Assembly: GCF_001687545.1 (NCBI RefSeq)
Contig: NZ_CP016545.1
Span: 1,039,001-1,103,000, forward strand
Length of the DNA: 64,000 nucleotides
Reading direction: 5' to 3'
From: Paraurantiacibacter namhicola
GTDB taxonomy: Bacteria > Pseudomonadota > Alphaproteobacteria > Sphingomonadales > Sphingomonadaceae
The notes under the pieces were generated by a model. It did no database searches. It saw only the letters and a list, made by a program, of their open reading frames with translations, and was not told where the DNA came from. Below, piece after piece: positions 62,913 through 64,000 of this stretch. The number at the start of each line of letters is the position of its first letter. Positions within the stretch are counted from its first letter, which is position 1. The translations under genes and the position numbers were made by a program.

Positions 62913-63905
62913 ATGAGCCAGGCTGACTTTGCATATGCTCCCGCGAACGATTCCGCGGGAATGACTCTCGCCGTCTCGGTTTATGCGGACCGGGATGCTG
63001 TGCGCAGCCAAATCCGCGAGGATGTGACGGCGGCCGGCCTTTCCGTGCGCGAGTGCGGCGGGGTGGCGGGGCTGCTGGAAGGCGATCCGCGCCCGCTGGG
63101 CGAAGTGGTGCTGCTCGATTGCCCGCAGGTCTCCGGCGCGGCGCTGGCCGCCCTGTCCCGGCTAGACGAGCGAGTGGCGCGGTCCGGCGCGCATCTCGTG
63201 ATTTCGACCAGCGTGGACGGGCTGGAGGATGTCTTCGGCTGCTGCGACACGTCGAACCCGCAGATCCTGGTCAATCCGACGCGGGCGGAGCGCGTGATTG
63301 CGCTGGGCCGCGTGCTGGCCCGCGTGCCCAATTTGCGGCTGCGGGAGCTTTCGGACGAGGATCGCCTGTCGCTGCTTCGCCTGACGGAACAGGTCGGGCA
63401 GATTGCGGAAAGGCTGGAAAAGCTGGGTGATCGGGAGGCGCGCAGCGGCGAGTCCGGCGCGTTCCGGTTCGAAAGCCCGGCCCCGAAATACTCCGGGCCG
63501 GAAGAGGAGGGCAAGGGACAGGAAGGGGACCGGCTGGTTCGCGCAACCCGTCCGGCGCTGCCCGATCCGCGTCTGGTGCGCCGCATCATCCGCCAGCGCC
63601 AATTGCGCGCACGGTTTTTCGATGGGGACCTGTTCGCCGATCCGGCTTGGGACATGCTGCTGGACCTGACGGCTGCGCGCGTCGAGCATACGCGCGTGTC
63701 CGTCACCAGCCTGTGCATCGCCAGCGGCGTCCCGCCCACCACGGCGCTGCGCTGGATCAGCCAGATGACCGATGCCGGACTGCTTGAACGGGTGGAGGAT
63801 GAGACCGATCGCCGCCGCGCCTTCATCACTCTGACGGAGAAGTCGGTCGATGCGATGTCACGCTATTTCGCGGAACTGGGCAAGGCCGCCGCGCAGATGG
63901 TCTGA
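62913..63905 (+). CDS. Two-domain regulator: receiver-like N terminus and MarR-type winged helix
   Basis: 330 residues from the ATG at 62913, behind AGGGGAG. The first 130 residues have an alternating beta/alpha pattern (LAVSVYADRDAVRSQI, VVLLDCPQVSGAAL, AHLVISTSVDG) like a receiver or pseudo-receiver without the acidic pocket. A helical linker with LRLTEQVGQIAERLEKLG follows, then a charged segment, then a MarR-type winged helix from about residue 245 (AWDMLLDLTAARVE, IASGVPPTTALRWISQMTDAGLLERVEDETDRR, FITLTEKS). It lies behind a LexA-like box. Target genes are unknown. Confidence 0.8.
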   Translation: MSQADFAYAPANDSAGMTLAVSVYADRDAVRSQIREDVTAAGLSVRECGGVAGLLEGDPRPLGEVVLLDCPQVSGAALAALSRLDERVARSGAHLVISTSVDGLEDVFGCCDTSNPQILVNPTRAERVIALGRVLARVPNLRLRELSDEDRLSLLRLTEQVGQIAERLEKLGDREARSGESGAFRFESPAPKYSGPEEEGKGQEGDRLVRATRPALPDPRLVRRIIRQRQLRARFFDGDLFADPAWDMLLDLTAARVEHTRVSVTSLCIASGVPPTTALRWISQMTDAGLLERVEDETDRRRAFITLTEKSVDAMSRYFAELGKAAAQMV

Positions 63906-63917
63906 GGCGGCAGGCGC

Positions 63918-64000
63918 TTACTTCAGCCCGTCGATCACGGACTGGATTTCGCCCGCCTGCGTCACGCCAGACTCTATCAGCACGCAAAGCAGTATGCGCG
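63918..64000 (-). CDS. C-terminal end of a minus-strand gene, cut by the window edge
   Basis: From the right edge the minus strand reads an open frame of 27 codons ending IQSVIDGLK before a TAA at 63918. It faces the two-domain regulator with twelve bases between stops, as is usual here, so a real gene end is likely. Too little is visible to name it. Confidence 0.4.
   Translation of the reverse strand, partial: RILLCVLIESGVTQAGEIQSVIDGLK

Noticed and set aside
1-64000. CRISPR arrays, insertion sequences, prophage or integrase attachment sites.
   Set aside because: No direct-repeat arrays, transposase or integrase genes, or tRNA-flanked duplications were seen on either strand.

Overview
The window reads as chromosomal DNA of a GC-rich alphaproteobacterium of the order Sphingomonadales, most like the Erythrobacteraceae. 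Pointers are the large TonB-dependent receptor of the Xanthomonas/Caulobacter type, the gpsA-tsaD / hemC-hemD-mitofilin-like gene order, a candidate serC leader RNA, CcrM-clade style small lipoproteins, and an Anbu-type protease operon. The placement is inference from gene content; no rRNA, tRNA, insertion sequence, phage or CRISPR array was seen. Coding density is very high, many genes overlap by 1-4 bases, and no gene-free stretch exceeds about 210 bases.

Region 1-12.3 kb is a polyuronate utilisation locus. It holds a truncated right-handed beta-helix lyase-like gene (left edge, minus strand), a TonB-dependent receptor, a hydratase of the fumarylacetoacetase superfamily, a three-part TRAP transporter, a LacI-family regulator, an RpiB-type isomerase (DhuI-like), KduD, a KDG kinase and an alginate_lyase-fold secreted lyase. 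Three related CCGG-centred operator-like sites, in front of the receptor/beta-helix pair and in front of the isomerase, suggest one LacI-type regulon. The isomerase plus KduD pair points to unsaturated glucuronate or galacturonate rather than alginate monomers.

Region 12.3-20.6 kb is acyl-CoA catabolism (glutarate CoA-transferase plus glutaryl-CoA dehydrogenase on the minus strand; mmsA, enoyl-CoA hydratase and mmsB of valine breakdown on the plus strand), interrupted by two related lipoproteins, a polysaccharide deacetylase and an AT-richer small membrane protein. Region 20.6-26 kb is a beta-glucoside module: MFS permease and LacI repressor facing a GH3 glycosidase across two near-identical operators, then a DUF442 gene. 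Region 26-30.7 kb is tyrosine breakdown (HPPD, a VOC protein, fumarylacetoacetase, maleylacetoacetate isomerase) and alanine dehydrogenase; homogentisate dioxygenase of the usual cupin family is absent.

Region 30.7-46.3 kb carries housekeeping and envelope genes: DUF1311 and DUF3445 proteins, a response regulator, small membrane proteins, an OmpA-like protein, a flippase, gpsA, tsaD, hemC, hemD, a mitofilin-like gene, a UbiH-type hydroxylase, a DsbD-type reductase and uvrB. Region 46.4-53.3 kb holds two DUF3617 lipoproteins and an alpha/beta hydrolase, then the four-gene ATP-grasp / alpha-E / transglutaminase / Anbu protease operon and a LuxR-type regulator with a degenerate receiver. This is the most intriguing poorly understood system in the window.

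Region 53.3-64 kb holds an extensin-like lipoprotein, serC (behind a hairpin that covers its ribosome binding site), serA, hisZ, a DivK-type receiver, an esterase, an aldo/keto reductase, purA, an ECF sigma factor with a small membrane partner, and a two-domain winged-helix regulator behind a LexA-type box. A fragment of another minus-strand gene lies at the right edge.
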